Counted from the stretch's first letter, positions 1-9,545 are shown. The stretch is 64,000 bases of DNA from Methylocaldum szegediense (GCF_949769195.1 NZ_OX458333.1:310001-374000); one strand, 5' to 3'. The notes: generated from the letters alone by a model not told the origin. Made by a program: numbers and translations.

Positions 1-1
1 G

Positions 2-133
2 GCGTATTGGGCGGCGATAGTAAGAGGGCTTGACGTGGATGTCAATGCGGTCGACAGGGTAGCCGAGTCCGAGACAGCCGCACTCCGCGCGGCACCGATG
101 AGCGTAAAGTTCGGGTTTCAATTCGGCTGTTGA
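2..133 (+). CDS. Possible 3' end of an unidentified gene, cut by the window edge
   Basis: An open frame enters from the left edge and stops at 131-133. It reads as about 43 residues ending in MSVKFGFQFGC. Third codon positions are mostly G or C, as in the real genes of the window, which is the only support. No domain is recognisable and the upstream part is missing, so no function is offered. It could be chance. Confidence 0.25.
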   Translation, partial: AYWAAIVRGLDVDVNAVDRVAESETAALRAAPMSVKFGFQFGC

Positions 134-964
134 AACCAATGACAGGTGACGCAGCCCAGGAAAAATCCCAATGCGCTGGTGGTCTGAAACGAAGGAGTTT
201 TCCGGGCCGGTTTTGCCCCGTTCGAGGCTTTGCGTGAGATTGAAAAGAGTAGAGGAGCCGAATTCCCATAACGTGACCTCGTTCGCAAAAGGGTGAACGA
301 GCGCACGGAATGGCCTGGCACGGCCTCACCAGTGCAGCGCCAGCCAATGCGCAGTCTCACTCATTTGGGTTGCTTCCATGGTTATAAGGAAAGGGCGTTC
401 GTGAAAGTCCGTGTTTATTAACGGACTCACGCAGTTTTTAGCTTGTTGTCCCGTTTACATTCGGTGCCATCCATTTGAAACCAATTCCATTCAATTCCGC
501 AAAGTCACGTAAGCAGGGGCGGTTTCCAACCGCGGCCGAATACCGGGCCGGGCCACGGTCGCGGTTGCCCCCTGCCGGAACCGCCATAACGGAGTTCGCG
601 GTTAAATGAAGCGTAAAAAACTTCGCCTCCGCGCCCGTCCCATCATCGGGGAAGGGCCGCCCAACCCCGCCCCGCAAGATGTTTCACCAAGGCGATGAAA
701 AAGGGCGTGTCCAAAAAAATGACGTAGCGGGAAAGATCAAATAAAAGGCACCAGCAAAGCGGACATCATTCATTGCCGCACGAACAAACGCATTTATCGA
801 GTCATTGATCAGAATGTGTGAGAGCTCACATTTAGATGGAACAACTTTAGGTATTATCGCGACGCGCTAATGCCAGCTCACATCCAATTGAAATAGCAGA
901 GCCGCAAAAGCGAAACATGCAAGGGGCGCGTATTTAATACCATCATTTATGGAGCATAACGATC
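134..964. other. No gene supported
   Basis: Short open frames occur on the minus strand, but none has a ribosome site or recognisable protein content. One contains CVTCH, a heme-c-like string, without any cytochrome context. The last 100 bases lead into the lipase gene and include a GGAG about 10 bases before its ATG. Nothing else is seen. Confidence 0.4.
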
Positions 965-2096
965 ATGTCTGAGCTTATCCCCCAGATTAGAAATCTTCAT
1001 ACCACGGCGTTCGTCCTATCAATGCTGAGCAACGCCGGCGCCAATCAAAAGAACTCCTCGCCAGCCGCGCTCATCGCCTACTTGACCGATCAAATCAACG
1101 ATAAGCTTGGAACATGGGAGTTCAAGATCTTCTTCGGGGATTGGAAGATCGCCCTCGGCCCGTATATTTACCAGCACTCGCCAAAGGCCAATATGATCGA
1201 CAACGCCATGGTGGTGTTTAATAACGCGGCCACGAATACCTATGTCGTTGCCATAGCCGCCACCAACCCCATTTCGGATTATGATTGGGCGATCGAGGAT
1301 TTCAACGTTTGTTTTACCAAGGATTGGCCTAATAGCGACGCCCCCCGCGGGTACCAAGATTTCGTTCGGCACATACATCGGTGTCACGAATATTCTAGGT
1401 ATGCCCTACGCTTCCGTTGGGCAAAGCGGACCGAATTTGCAGGATTATCTGGCGTCTGTGGCCAGCCCGGATGCCACGCTAATCTTTACCGGGCATAGCC
1501 TGGGCGGAGCCTTGTCGCCCACGTTGGCCGCCTGGTTATATGGCAATACCCAGGCGCGGAAAAACTGGAAGAACGTCTATGTGTTACCCACCGCGGGCGC
1601 CACGCCCGGCAACCAGCAAGTCGTGTCGTTCTTCTCGGAACAATTCCCGGCAATAACCGATGGAAATCAAGTTTACGATATATGGAATAAGGTATTGAGG
1701 AATACCCTCGATATTGTGTCCCATGCCTGGCTGCGCTCCGATCTGAAGAAGTTGCCCACCATTTATTCCACCGCCACCACCCAACTCGAGGCCGAACTCC
1801 AGCAAATTGTCGATAGTGTCTTGCTGGTAATCCCGCCGTTTTATACCGACTTGCCCCCGCAGTTCTTCACTGGCACGGCTCCGACGGACACCAGCTCGAC
1901 CATTAAGGAATATCTTGAGGCGGCGGCTATCGAGCATGTGGACGCCTATCTCGAACTATTCGGATTGCCCGACGAAGAAAGCGGGGCAGCCATGCGATCC
2001 ATTCTTGCCCCCATCGCCGCCGATATGAAGGAAAGCTTCGTTCGGAAGTTCTCCGACGCCATCCAGCGCTTGCAAGCCAATCGGGCGGCGGCTTAA
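965..2096 (+). pseudogene. Lipase-like alpha/beta hydrolase broken by one frameshift
   Basis: Two overlapping frames make one protein of about 377 residues. The first frame (from ATG 965) gives an N-terminal domain without recognised motifs. The second frame carries TGHSLGGALSPTLAAW, the nucleophile elbow GxSxG of class 3 lipases (serine in GHSLGG). The frames join at a run of six C at 1341-1346: one base fewer or more lets reading pass from NSDAP to AGTKISFGTYIG. No signal peptide is obvious. The substrate is unknown. The break may be a sequencing error or real decay; the neighbouring gene has the same kind of lesion. Esterase or lipase identity rests on the elbow motif alone. Confidence 0.65.
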
Positions 2097-2651
2097 GTAT
2101 TGAGTGGCGGTTTGTGAAGTGACCGCATTTGACTGGATGCTTTAGTTGGCTTAGAGAATCCCCCGCTCTGGCAAGGATGCTGTAACGGCGGTCTTAAACC
2201 TACGGATGAGTGGTTCCAAATCACGTTGGATCCATAGCCTGTTCAGGGCAGGATAAAACCTATCGCCCCTTCCAAATCCACAGGCTTCCCCAAACAACCA
2301 GAGAATAAAAAAGTTAAACGGCCTTTTTTCGTAAGGAATCTACTCGCGGCACCCGCAGCTACACTTGGGTCAAGAGCCGGCTGCAAGAGTCCCGGGCGAT
2401 CACGAAGGCTGAGAAGCGGAGCGCGCACCCAAGCCGCGGGAACGCAATCCCGTACCGGGGATGGATTTGCTGAACACGACCAAGTTCCGTGGCAGTACGA
2501 ATACACGATCAGCGGCTTTAACTTTCCTGCTGGATATGGAGCCAAAGAAATCTTTCCGAGAAAGCGCGAGACGAGGTATTGGATGAGTATATTAGGGGCA
2601 TCCCCTCGAATGCCCATCCTGTAATCGATCGCGTGGAGCAAAGCCAGCAGA
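2097..2651. other. Intergenic stretch with possible remnants of a lost coding region
   Basis: No intact gene is seen. On the plus strand a frame from about 2421 to 2624 reads plausibly (it includes PWQYEYTISGFNFPAGYG), and an offset frame near 2565-2660 reads EKARDEVLDEYIRGIPSN. Together they suggest a frameshifted gene upstream of the SUFU gene. SUFU proteins are often immunity partners of polymorphic toxins, so a toxin C-terminus is possible, but no toxin domain is recognised. Confidence 0.3.
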
Positions 2652-3205
2652 ATGAAAGAGAACGGGTTGATCAAACACTTGGAACTGTACTTGGGGGCTA
2701 TCGACTACGGCTGGAGTATGCCTACGAGTCCGAGCGGGGTGATGGTCGCTCGCTTTCGGAATAAACCCTATCAAGGAGCTTATAGCTATGTCACGCTCGG
2801 CATGAGCAATTACCAGCTGCCCATGTCGGAACAGAGGACAGTGTTACAGGAATTCGTTTTCTTTGCAGATGATGTTTTCCCGAGCGAGCCTATTGCCTCT
2901 TTTCTATTGACATTCTCCGAGTATGTCCTTCAAAAGAAGCAGGCACTTCTTCGCGGCGATGTGGTAGGGCCCAGTTCGCCTTTGATTCCTGGGGTTCATT
3001 GCAATGCGGTGTATGCTGGACTTCCTGTTCTATATGAGGATGGTTTTTCAAGGAAACGACACCCGCTACAGTAATGGTTTGGCTAATACCTATCACGGCA
3101 CGCGAGGCCGAATTTATCAAACTCGAGGGATGGAGCAGATTCGAGGATATCTTGGTAGAAAAGAATCCAGATTTTGGCGACCTTAACAGAGCGTCGGTAG
3201 TATGA
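2652..3205 (+). pseudogene. SUFU (suppressor-of-fused-like) domain protein, frameshifted
   Basis: The first frame gives 140 residues with SUFU-like features, including LLRGDVVGPSSPLIPG and VYAGLPVLYEDGF. It then stops early. Adding one T to the T5 run at 3044-3048 restores a normal C-terminus (FFKETTPATVMVWLIPITAREAEF, split here as FFKETTPATVMV then WLIPITAREAEF), ending at TGA 3203-3205. The restored length of about 184 residues fits single-domain bacterial SUFU proteins. Such proteins are commonly immunity factors encoded just 3' of polymorphic toxins; the disordered coding remnants upstream fit an orphaned immunity gene, but that is inference. Error versus mutation cannot be decided here. 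Confidence 0.6.
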
Positions 3206-3540
3206 GAAATTCCATTGAAGTTGCGATTTTCGGCTGAATAACGGTTTCGCTTCAAGATAGGAATGAAACTTGAATACCCGTAATGGCCGCATTCTTAGCG
3301 TTTGGTCGAAGATTCTCGGGCGCCTGTTGACCACTGTTATGGCTGGCCGTCTTTCGTTATCCGCCATGCCACCTGTTTTGGCAGCACTTGCATAGTCACC
3401 TTGAACCAAGGCTACGGCTTTCAATATACGCCGGGCGGCCTTTCCCTTGAATTTATCCGGTTGAACCAATTGTTGTTTCAGCTTTTGCATCCGACAGACG
3501 GGCGAAAGAATGCTTTGAGCAAGTGTATTGCGTGACCACT
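3206..3540. other. No gene supported
   Basis: This lies between the SUFU gene and the left end of the IS630 copy. Open frames on both strands overlap each other and match nothing I recognise. Confidence 0.35.
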
Positions 3541-3624
3541 CTAGTACTGCATCAATCGTCGATTGCCGATTCCAAGGAATGACGGTCCGGCGCTTCTGGC
3601 CGGATCCTTGGTTAGGAGACGAAG

Positions 3625-4757
3625 ATGGCGAAAAAATATCGGGTGACGCTGACCTGTGAGGAGCGGCGCGAACTGGAAGGGTTGGTCAACAAGGGCAAGA
3701 GCGAAGCGCGAAAACTGGCCCATGCCCGGATTTTGTTACAGGCCGATGAAGCCGAGGGCGGGCCTTGCCGCACCGATGACGAAATTGCTCGGGCGTTAAA
3801 CGTCCACGTTCGTACGGTGGAACGGGTGCGGCAGCGGTTCGTGGAACAAGGTCTGCCGGCGGCCTTGGTGCCCAAGCCGAGCGAACGCGTGTATCCCCGG
3901 CGGCTGGATGGTGCCCAGGAAGCCCGGCTGATCGCGCTGGCTTGTTCGCCGCCGCCGGAGGGCAAGTCGCGCTGGACCTTGCGGCTCTTGGCTGAGCGTC
4001 TGGTCGAGCTGGAAATGGCTGAGACCGTCTCGTACGAAACGGTCCGGCGCGTGCTGAAAAAAACGAACTCAAACCGCACCTCTGCAAGCGGTGGGTCATT
4101 CCGCCGAAAGCCTCGGCCGAGTTTGTTGCGGCCATGGAGGATGTCCTAGAAGTTTATCAGCGGCCGTACCGGAGCGAACGGCCGGTCGTCTGTTTGGACG
4201 AGACCTTTATCCAGCTGATCGGCGAGGTCCGAGAACCGCTGCCGAGGGAGCCGGGGCGGGTGGCACGTTATGACAGCGTCTATGTGCGGAACGGGGTGGC
4301 GAGTGTGTTCTTGGCCTTCGAGCCGCTGGCCGGGTGGCGTGACGTTCAGGTCACCGATGGCCGGACCCGTCAGGACTTTGCCCAGGTTGTGCGAACCCTG
4401 CTGGAGGGGCGCTATCGGGAGGCAGATAAAATCGTGTTGGTGATGGATCAGCTAAACACCCATTCGACGGCGCGCCTCTATGAAGCTTTTGCGCCGGAGG
4501 AGGCTCGACGGCTCGCCGAGCGGCTGGAGATTCACCACACGCCGAAGCACGGGAGCTGGCTGGACATGGCGGAAATTGAACTCAGCGCTTTGGCCCGCGA
4601 TCTGCCGGAGCGGATCGGCGAACGGGCCGACCGGGTCCGGCATGTCGCCGCCTGGGCGCAGCGCCGTAACCAAACCCAAGTGAAAGCCAACTGGCAATTC
4701 ACCACGGCCGACGCGCGGATCAAACTCCGTAAGCTTTACCCCACGTTTGACGGGTGA
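3625..4757 (+). CDS. IS630-family transposase, probably made by -1 frameshifting
   Basis: The upstream frame (from ATG 3625) encodes an N-terminal helix-turn-helix region (DDEIARALNVHVRTVERV) and ends at 4149. The downstream frame holds the DDE catalytic part: first Asp in CLDETFI, second in VMDQLNTH, Glu in SWLDMAEIEL. They are joined in the -1 direction at A7 (4057-4063), giving VLKKNELKPHL, the sequence usual for the family at this point. The joined protein is about 377 residues. An A7 slip is the known way several IS families link two frames, so the element may be active; a simple mutation is the alternative. Confidence 0.8.
4057..4063 (+). promoter_or_regulatory. Candidate -1 frameshift slippery site (A7)
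   Basis: Seven A follow GTGCTG, read as AAA AAA A. Slipping back one base after the second lysine codon continues into the frame with the DDE domain. No stimulatory hairpin was worked out downstream. Confidence 0.55.
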
Positions 4758-4804
4758 CGGAGCACTAGAAACGGCAGAGTGTCAGAAATACCAGGATAAC
4801 GGTC

Positions 4805-5341
4805 ATGGGAACGCCCAAAGAGAAAACAAGAACTAAGGGTCACCGATCGAATCGGTTCGACAGAATCGCAGGCAGTGCAGATTCGCTCTTTGCTGAGGCC
4901 TGCGAGCGGTTGGACTCAGGTGCCGTTCGTGACGCTTTCGAGCTGTTTTTCGCCGCGGCTAAGGCCGACCATTTGGGCGCACAGGTCAACCTCGGGTTTC
5001 TGTTTGATACGGGGACAGGGGTTGAGAAAAACCGGGAAAAAGCCATGTATTGGTATCGGAAAGCAGCCCGTCGGGGTGAAGCTTCGGCTGCCAACAATAT
5101 CGGGACAATTTTTAGGGACGAGGGAAAGTGGCGCTTAAGTCTTCGATGGTTCGAAAAAGCAATAGAACTGGGTAGCGCCGAAACACTTCTTGAAGTCGCC
5201 AAATTGTGGGCGGGGCCACTTAACCAGCCCCTGAAGGCGAAACAAGCCCTGACGACCCTTCTGGAGGCTAACGACATCAGCGAGGTGTGTGAAGAAGAAG
5301 CTATGAGGTTAAAGGAGATTCTTGAGAAACAGGGTGTTTAG
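4805..5341 (+). CDS. Sel1-repeat (TPR-like) protein
   Basis: The 178-residue protein has at least two Sel1 repeats. One covers about residues 55-90 (GAQVNLGFLFDTGTGVEKN, then KAMYWYRKAARRG), and a second covers about 91-125 (ASAANNIGTIFRDEG, then RWFEKAIELG). A weaker third follows. Sel1 repeats form helix-pair scaffolds for protein contacts. There is no signal peptide; the N-terminus is basic. The gene starts 36 bases after the IS630 right end, so its native upstream context may have been displaced. No partner can be named. Confidence 0.7.
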   Translation: MGTPKEKTRTKGHRSNRFDRIAGSADSLFAEACERLDSGAVRDAFELFFAAAKADHLGAQVNLGFLFDTGTGVEKNREKAMYWYRKAARRGEASAANNIGTIFRDEGKWRLSLRWFEKAIELGSAETLLEVAKLWAGPLNQPLKAKQALTTLLEANDISEVCEEEAMRLKEILEKQGV

Positions 5342-5478
5342 AGCCTGCTTCCAAGGCGTTATTCATGAGACCCATGATCACTTCGGACTACAGCCATGAC
5401 TGCCTTCGTCAGTTGGTAGCTAGTACCCCGCCCGTTGGCATGGTGTATCGGTATATGAGGACTACCCAGTAATTAACA

Positions 5479-5625
5479 ATGCCGACTTCGCTTGACATCG
5501 CTGCTGAATATGCGCGGCAAGGGTATTGGGACGAACTCGAAGCGTTGATCGACGTCGAGCCCAATCTCGTGAACGCCACGGACGAGTTCGGAGAGAATCT
5601 GTTAATGATTTGCGCTTCATTTTAG
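5479..5625 (+). pseudogene. 5' stub of an ankyrin-repeat gene
   Basis: An ATG at 5479 opens 48 codons that begin MPTSLDIAAEYARQGYWDEL and include NATDEFGENLLMICASF before a stop. The DxxGxNLLM pattern is the start of an ankyrin repeat, whose remaining helices are missing. The truncation falls just before a palindromic repeat and IS5-type debris, so insertion or deletion there probably removed the rest. The neighbouring Sel1 gene is another repeat-scaffold gene. Confidence 0.5.
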
Positions 5626-5656
5626 GTCCTATCCCTTTGGGCCGGACTGCCGTGAA

Positions 5657-5691
5657 CCCTTCGACTAGCTCAGGACAGGCTTGTTGAAGGG
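5657..5691. repeat. REP-like palindrome
   Basis: An imperfect inverted repeat with arms CCCTTCGACTAGC and GGCTTGTTGAAGGG is separated by a short loop (TCAGGACA). It resembles dispersed intergenic palindromes of the CCCTTCGAC...GAAGGG type seen in many proteobacteria. It sits between the ankyrin stub and transposase debris. Confidence 0.6.
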
Positions 5692-5694
5692 TAC

Positions 5695-6541
5695 TTAGCG
5701 CGTGCTATGCACTTTGAACCACTGGAGAGCGGCCTTAACGGGCATTAGGATGGCAAAGACGAAAAAGGGCAAGCCGGCCAAGGTCTTGGCCGATCGCTCA
5801 TCACCGCGAGCCGAGCACTGAAACCGGACGATACAGCCGAAACTGCGTTTCACCACTCACCGCGAAGAAACAGTACAAAGCCGCTTTTGGCCTCCGGTAG
5901 CTTGACTACGTCCAGCCAAGTGCCCTGCTGGCGGGCGGCCTTGGCTGCCTCGTCGCCGGTGTAGCCCTGATCGACAAACGCCACTTCGACCTGCTGTCCG
6001 GTTACCTGTTCAACAGACCGCGCCCATTTGCCACTCGGGCACGCTCCTGCTTGTCGGCCGGCATGATCACCAGGGCCGACAGCTGGCCCAAGATATCGAC
6101 GGCCCTGTGGACCTTGCTGCACTTCTTACGCTTGTAGCCATCGTAACCGGCCCTCGCACCGCTCTCACAACTGGACGGCACCGTTCGCCCATCGAAGATG
6201 GCGGCACGGGGCTATCGGTTCCAGCTTTGAGCCTCACACCGAAGTTCTCGGAGGTCGTGCGCGATCGCCTCGAAGCAGCCCGCTGCAAGCCAACGTGTGG
6301 CCTGCTGATAAACGGCTTCTCAGGACGGCAGGTCATGCGGTAAGAGCCGTCAGAGCGCACCGGCCCGCACCAACCAGTGCAGACCATTGAAGATCTCGCG
6401 CAGATCTTGCTGGCGTTGGGGCACGTCCGTCTTCATCAAGGTGAAATAAAGGGCCATGAATGTCCATTCCTCGTTTGACACATCGTTAGGATTTTGAAAT
6501 TCGACCGGCGAAAAGCGATGCCATTTTGTGTCGATTCTCAC
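5695..6541 (-). pseudogene. Degenerate IS5-family transposase
   Basis: Reading on the minus strand, three pieces in different frames line up as one transposase. The N-terminus (6541-6350) has DVSNEEWTFMALYFTLMK and GLHWLVRAGA. The middle has VDQGYTGDEAAKAARQQGTW and VVKLPEAKSGFV, around the second catalytic Asp. The C-terminal tail has AKTLAGLPFFVFAILMPV and stops at TAA 5697-5695. Several frameshifts make it inactive. Intact relatives are about 270 residues. Terminal repeats were not identified. Confidence 0.7.
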
Positions 6542-6969
6542 TTCGGCTCACGGCGGGTGGAATTGCGATCCCGACTCAATCGACATAGGTCGATAAAGTA
6601 GCAAAACGCCCGGATCTTCCAGGGAAGCGTGCACCCAGCCTCCTCCGGCTACGTCCGGCTCGGTTTGTCGGGCGTGAAACCCTGGATTCTGATCTGAGGG
6701 AGCGCATTCCGATAGATGTCGGTCGCCGGTGTTCGCGCCCGTCGCCCCGAACGGGAATCGTAGGACCATCTTCGTCCAGATCTTCAAATGGCGAGATTCG
6801 GTCGGCATCGAAGATCTTCGATGATCACGCTGTAAGCCGAGGATGATTTTTTGACGGCATTTCCTTACAGTACTAGCCGAAATGCTTGATGCCTTGGGCT
6901 CTCCTCAGCGAAAAGGCAGGCCGGCACAAAAGTCGGCTACTTGCTCTTTGCCGATTCTGGACTAAGCTC
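6542..6969. other. No gene supported
   Basis: The stretch between the transposase remnant and the candidate small RNA has one minus-strand frame of 86 codons without recognisable content. Nothing is supported. Confidence 0.35.
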
Positions 6970-7049
6970 AAGGTGTCGCGACAACTCCCAAAGGTTGTTT
7001 TCGACAACGCGACGTTGCCCGGCTGACACCCCGCAGTCGGGCTTTTTTT
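6970..7049 (+). ncRNA. Candidate small RNA with intrinsic terminator
   Basis: A structured stretch has no gene upstream on the same strand, yet ends in a good terminator. An outer helix pairs GTCGCG (6975-6980) with CGCGAC (7008-7013), and an inner helix pairs ACAAC with GTTGT. A weak promoter-like pair (TTGCTC, 16 bases, TAAGCT) lies just upstream. The family is unknown. It could also be the tail of a lost transcription unit. Confidence 0.3.
7017..7049 (+). terminator. Rho-independent terminator
   Basis: The stem GCCCGGCTG/CAGTCGGGC (one G-T pair) has an 8-base loop and is followed by seven T. It is the clearest terminator in the first 10 kb and has no plus-strand gene immediately before it. 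Confidence 0.75.
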
Positions 7050-7231
7050 GTTAAATGATGGGCTAGCGACTGCGTGAATGGCAGAAATCGTGCGTGTTCG
7101 TGCCTAACATACTTGGAGGTTAGGTAGCGGCAGAAGTCGATCAAAAGGGGTTCGCCGCTGTTGACCCACGCCTCCGCCAGTTTGTAGCATCGATTTATTA
7201 ATCCGGTAAGTGCAACCGTTCGGAGGGATCC

Positions 7232-8872
7232 ATGACAATGAGGCTGACGCCGGGTCTGTTTGCGCTGGCATTGGCTGCCATGCCGCTGTCGGCGCCAGCC
7301 GTCGCGGATCAGGGATCGGGCATGCGGCCGGTGCCGGTTGATTCCTCGGCCGAAACATCCGGCGCTTTAACCATCGACGCGGGCGGCATTCATCTCTCGG
7401 CCCGCAATATTCCGTTGGATAAGCTCCTTCGCGAACTGGCGCGTAGCAGCGGGATTGCGTTCGTTCACCCGGAAAACCTGAAAGATCGGTCGATTACGGC
7501 AAGAGCCGACGCGAATGATTGGGCCACGATCGTTCGGGTCGCGTTGCAGGGCTTTAATTATGCCGAGCGGTTGAACCGGGCCGGCGCGATCGAGCAGGTG
7601 ATCATTACTGGGCTCAACGGCGACGGGGTGGATGCGCCAGTATCCGTGCCAAGCCGACGAGGCGAAGATTCCGCGGTGACGAATTCGGCCCGGAACGGTC
7701 TTCCTCCTCAATTGGCCAGACTGCCCCGGGACGCGGTTCAGCCGATCCGTCTTGACCGGGCACGGCTGATGGCGATGGCGTTCGGCGACGAGCTGGCGTT
7801 AAACCTGCCGGAGGGAGAGCGTACTCTGGTTCACGATAACCGCTACACCCATGAAAACGGCGACGTAACCTGGGTCGGTCATCTCAAGGACGACGGCCAG
7901 GCCTATCGCGCGGTGATGACCTTCGGGCAAGATGGCGCCATGGGACAGATCACGGCCCTCGACGCGCTTTATCAGATCGAGCCCGGCCGAGACCAGCAGC
8001 ATTGGCTGATCGATCTTCGGGCGGCCGGTTTGAGCCCTTCGCCTCAGCACGGACGGGAGGCGGTCCCGGGATTGGCGGCAGAGAGCGCAAGCGAGGACAG
8101 TGCTTCGAAAGAGACAAAGAGCCGTCGAGCAACAGACCGAGCTTCCGCCGCGCCAACGGCAAACCCCGACATCGATACCTCGACTCCAGCGGTGATCGAC
8201 CTGTTGGTGCTCTACACCCCTAACGTCGCTTCCGGAAAAGCGATTACTCGCATCAACCAGTTGATCGCGCTGGCCAATCAGACTTTCGTCGACAGTCGGG
8301 TCGCGATCACCCTGCGCCTAGTGGAAGCCATAAGGGTTGATTATCCCGAAGACGTCGACAACGGGGACGCGCTGCGCGACTTGACCTTCGGCCAAGGCGC
8401 CTTTCGCGAAGTCGCCGCCTGGCGGGAGGCGGCCGGTGCCGATCTGGTTACCCTGATCCGACCGTTCAACCACGTCGCGCATAAGGGCTGCGGTAGCGCC
8501 TGGCTGAACGGGATCGATGGGAGTCCGCTTTCGCCGGATTATGGGTTTTCGGTCGTCAGCGACGGCTGGAGCGGCTCGTATTACTGCTCGGATTACGCGC
8601 TGGCGCACGAACTAGCGCACACCATGGGAAGTGGGCACGACTTGGCCCGCGGCGGCGACGGTGGTATTTTTCCCTATTCCCGCGGGTACGGTGTCCCGGG
8701 GTCCTTCGGAACAATCATGAGTTACGCCCGTCCCCGGTTGGGTCTTTTTTCCAATCCGGAGATCTCACTGTGCCGGGGGGCGCCGTGCGGGCTGGACATA
8801 GCGAACAACGCGCTATCGCTCAATGCCGTGCGCATGCGCGTGGCGGGCTTCAAACCGGCCACCCGTCATTAG
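7232..8872 (+). CDS. Secreted STN-domain metzincin metalloprotease
   Basis: This 546-residue exported protein has a signal peptide (hydrophobic LFALALAAMPLSAPAVA, then cleavage). A short STN-like domain of secretins and TonB receptors covers about residues 52-125 (ARNIPLDKLLRELARSSGI). The C-terminal half is a zinc protease: HELAHTMGSGHD at 459-470 is the metzincin HExxHxxGxxH motif with the following Asp typical of the reprolysin (M12B-like) group, and TIMSYA is the Met-turn. The start is supported by GGAGG seven bases upstream. Substrate is unknown; the product probably acts in the periplasm or outside. It stands alone, with the next gene on the opposite strand. Confidence 0.85.
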   Translation: MTMRLTPGLFALALAAMPLSAPAVADQGSGMRPVPVDSSAETSGALTIDAGGIHLSARNIPLDKLLRELARSSGIAFVHPENLKDRSITARADANDWATIVRVALQGFNYAERLNRAGAIEQVIITGLNGDGVDAPVSVPSRRGEDSAVTNSARNGLPPQLARLPRDAVQPIRLDRARLMAMAFGDELALNLPEGERTLVHDNRYTHENGDVTWVGHLKDDGQAYRAVMTFGQDGAMGQITALDALYQIEPGRDQQHWLIDLRAAGLSPSPQHGREAVPGLAAESASEDSASKETKSRRATDRASAAPTANPDIDTSTPAVIDLLVLYTPNVASGKAITRINQLIALANQTFVDSRVAITLRLVEAIRVDYPEDVDNGDALRDLTFGQGAFREVAAWREAAGADLVTLIRPFNHVAHKGCGSAWLNGIDGSPLSPDYGFSVVSDGWSGSYYCSDYALAHELAHTMGSGHDLARGGDGGIFPYSRGYGVPGSFGTIMSYARPRLGLFSNPEISLCRGAPCGLDIANNALSLNAVRMRVAGFKPATRH

Positions 8873-8900
8873 CGGTATCAGCAACGAAAACAAGCTGGAA

Positions 8901-9545
8901 TCAACCCTCGAACGGCTTTGCTGGGTCGCCGTCGTCGGCCGCGAGCAGTGTCCGCAATGCAGTCTTCGGGTTGTCGAGAATCGGCACGCCATGGTCGAAG
9001 CAAAGTACGGCGAAGTCCAGGTTCAATAGCTGACGCACACTCTGACGGGTCAGCTCCGGGGCTTCGTGGTACCCGGCCGGCACGAAAGCCAAATCCTCTC
9101 CGGCACCGTGCGACAACAAATCCGGGCAGAACAGGACGCCGGGTGGTCGGGACAATAGGAAGGCGTAATGAGCGGCCTCCGGGCCCGGTGTGTGGATGGG
9201 CCTAAGATCTCCCGGCAGAACGTCGTCTGCTCGGTAACGAACATCCGGTTCTTCATCCATCGGCCGCGTGCCTTCCGGTGCGTAAACCTTAACGCCGAAA
9301 TGACGACGGTAATACCAAGCGGCGCGCTGGTGGCAGGCGGCGGTGAGGCAGATAGCTTCGACCGGTCCCAGGCGCTCAAGTACGCCCGTCTCGACGCGTA
9401 AAGGATCGATGAGCACGATGCGATCATGCGAAGCAACGGCATGGGCGTCGCTCTCGTAACCGATGCGGTCATCCTGCACCGTCCAGCGCCACACCCCGGG
9501 CACGACGGATTCGATAGTGGTGGCGATAGCTTTCGGTTCGGACAT
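8901..9545 (-). CDS. Metallo-beta-lactamase-fold protein with incomplete metal site
   Basis: The 214-residue cytosolic protein has the layout of MBL-fold hydrolases: an N-terminal strand region ending in IVLIDPL, a motif region TAACHQRAAW where HxHxDH would be expected, and later LFCPDLLSHGAGED and CFDHGVPI. Only one His of the first metal motif remains, so binuclear zinc chemistry is doubtful. Similar proteins are annotated as MBL-fold hydrolases of unknown substrate. It lies convergent to the protease gene with a 28-base gap. Loss of catalysis is inferred from the missing ligands. Confidence 0.7.
   Translation of the reverse strand: MSEPKAIATTIESVVPGVWRWTVQDDRIGYESDAHAVASHDRIVLIDPLRVETGVLERLGPVEAICLTAACHQRAAWYYRRHFGVKVYAPEGTRPMDEEPDVRYRADDVLPGDLRPIHTPGPEAAHYAFLLSRPPGVLFCPDLLSHGAGEDLAFVPAGYHEAPELTRQSVRQLLNLDFAVLCFDHGVPILDNPKTALRTLLAADDGDPAKPFEG

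Larger units (their letters stand above)
3541..4768 (+). mobile_element. IS630-family insertion sequence
   Basis: The element is bounded by CTAG on both sides (3541-3544 and 4765-4768), consistent with IS630/Tc1-mariner elements, which insert at TA. The ends form an imperfect inverted repeat: about 15 of the first 20 bases of the left end match the complement of the right end. It carries one transposase in two frames. It lies between the broken SUFU gene and the Sel1 gene and has no passenger gene. Confidence 0.8.

Noticed and set aside
118-360. Minus-strand frame with CVTCH (heme-c-like)
   Set aside because: The string is isolated, with no signal peptide, Met ligand region or SD, so chance is more likely.
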